DNA of 33,693 bases. Origin: CAZPZZ01 sp964591245. GTDB lineage: Bacteria > Acidobacteriota > Vicinamibacteria > Vicinamibacterales > UBA8438. Position 1 is the stretch's first letter. Every line of letters starts with the position of its first letter. Under the pieces are notes generated by a model. It was not told the DNA's origin and did not search any database. It worked only from the letters and a program-made list of their open reading frames with translations. Made by a program: the position numbers and the translations under genes. Below, piece by piece: positions 32,912 through 33,693 of this stretch. The stretch spans positions 1 through 33,693 of the forward strand of contig CAZPZZ010000034.1 in the NCBI GenBank assembly GCA_964591245.1, written 5' to 3'.

Positions 32912-33693
32912 CTAGTGCCAACTCAACGCTGGGCGATGCACGAGGGTCACAATTTCTCGTTGGATGACGGCGTCCAGTTGACGGGCGATGAGTGTCTTGG
33001 CTTCGAGCGGTCCCACGTGCTCGCGGAGGAGGTCGTAGACTGTCGGCGCCGTGTCGCTCATGTTCTCGTGAAGCCGAACCGACGAAAAGACGTTTGGTCG
33101 GCCGCGGGCCTGGCGCCGTCGCTGCCACGATACCCCTGCGGCCTCCTCTGCTTCTTTGAGCTGTTTGAGGAACAGATTGTAGTCTTCAAGCTTGTCGTAG
33201 CGGATCTCGCTATCAATCAGGGTGGCTCGGCGAGGGGTTTCTAGGGAGTCATGTTCGGGGGCGCTTGAGGCATCAGTCAAGAGCAGATTGATAGTCGTTT
33301 TGTTGGTCGCGATGCTTTGGTCCAGAGTCAGTAGTATTTCGGCCGACTGGTCTTCCCCGTAGGCTGTAGTGGGCACCGCGGGAATTCCTCGCCAAGTGTC
33401 CATTGCGGTCTGGTCATTGAATCCCCAGACGAACAGATAGCTACGGCTTTCCCGGCCATTTACCACCGAGAACGCTTCGACAACTTGCGGTGCGTCGCTC
33501 GTCCGCATGAACGCCTCGGTCACGCGCCGTGCGACATGTTCAAATTGGTCAATCATGCCCCGTTCTAGAGTGATGGTCTGGACAGCGAGAAAGCGCGGAG
33601 GACTGTGCTGTGAGAACGCGAGTGGTGGTGCGTGTGGCCGGGGCGTGGCCACACGGGAAGTTCGTTCGACCTGACTGGCGTTCAAGCGTCCAG
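32912..33693 (-). CDS. Hypothetical protein with two alpha/beta-barrel-like halves, 5' end outside window
   Basis: At least 257 residues; the frame is open to the window edge, and the only start nearby is a weak TTG at 33685, so the true N-terminus is probably outside. Two similar halves are suggested: the first begins RFLAVQTITLERGMIDQFEHVARRV, the second begins EIRYDKLEDYNLFLKQLKEAEEAAGV and ends with LVHRPALSW. Both have the rhythm of a strand, then a helix starting with a residue pattern common in dimeric alpha/beta-barrel (NIPSNAP/ABM-like) proteins. Paired domains of this type ending in RPxLSx are frequent uncharacterised acidobacterial proteins. No catalytic residues are recognised. 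It converges on the secreted protein gene, 103 bp away. Confidence 0.65.
   Translation of the reverse strand, partial: GRLNASQVERTSRVATPRPHAPPLAFSQHSPPRFLAVQTITLERGMIDQFEHVARRVTEAFMRTSDAPQVVEAFSVVNGRESRSYLFVWGFNDQTAMDTWRGIPAVPTTAYGEDQSAEILLTLDQSIATNKTTINLLLTDASSAPEHDSLETPRRATLIDSEIRYDKLEDYNLFLKQLKEAEEAAGVSWQRRRQARGRPNVFSSVRLHENMSDTAPTVYDLLREHVGPLEAKTLIARQLDAVIQREIVTLVHRPALSWH

Noticed and set aside
1..33693. CRISPR array, transposon, integrase, tRNA, rRNA or defence system
   Set aside because: I looked for regular repeats, transposase or recombinase motifs and tRNA-like or rRNA-like segments on both strands and saw none; only short local repeats were found.

Overview
The window is a piece of a moderately GC-rich, Gram-negative (diderm) bacterial genome, most likely a draft or metagenome-derived assembly because it carries two runs of N. 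Lineage is inferred from gene content only. A VWFA-type secreted protein of the kind common in Acidobacteriota, a secreted protein starting with a PWGDPDLQG motif, cytochrome-fused PQQ propeller proteins and DxxGrxRA-repeat proteins together suggest Acidobacteriota (Vicinamibacteria-like). Outer-membrane porin, AsmA and lipoprotein signals support a diderm envelope.

Layout. 1-4.9 kb: 3' part of endonuclease V, a secreted VWA protein (minus), an MFS carboxylate/sugar-type transporter overlapping a repeat protein cut by a 100-N gap, a dienelactone hydrolase and a tiny membrane protein. 4.9-9.1 kb: HAD hydrolase (minus), chorismate synthase aroC, and an iron block: PepSY-type membrane reductase-like protein (interrupted by an assembly artefact), bacterioferritin, and convergent bacterioferritin-associated ferredoxin with a good Fur-box match at its promoter. 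9.1-16.4 kb: mostly exported proteins: an NHL beta-propeller, a cytochrome c/PQQ dehydrogenase, a PWGDPDLQG-type protein, a secreted cyclase-family metal hydrolase and an AsmA-like protein.

16.9-28.6 kb is the centrepiece: one uninterrupted co-directional cluster, porin-urtA-urtB-urtC-urtD-urtE-ureD-ureAB-ureC-ureF-ureG. It links outer-membrane entry, high-affinity ABC import of urea and nickel urease maturation in what looks like a single operon, with junctions from 4-bp overlaps to about 30 bp. The gamma and beta urease subunits are fused, and no ureE is present. A 514-bp non-coding region with an AT-rich tract and a weak sigma-54-like site precedes it. 28.6-33.7 kb: a lipoprotein FKBP isomerase (minus), a Tat-exported amidase, a cysteine-rich secreted protein with an Ig-like domain, a possible small membrane protein, a small secreted protein preceded by a 15-bp tandem repeat, and a partial two-domain hypothetical protein (minus).

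I did not find a CRISPR array, insertion sequence, tRNA, rRNA, phage or defence system, nor a clearly undescribed multi-gene system. The most informative oddities are the composition of the urea operon, a bacterioferritin that lacks one ferroxidase glutamate, and the antisense overlap of bfr and bfd.
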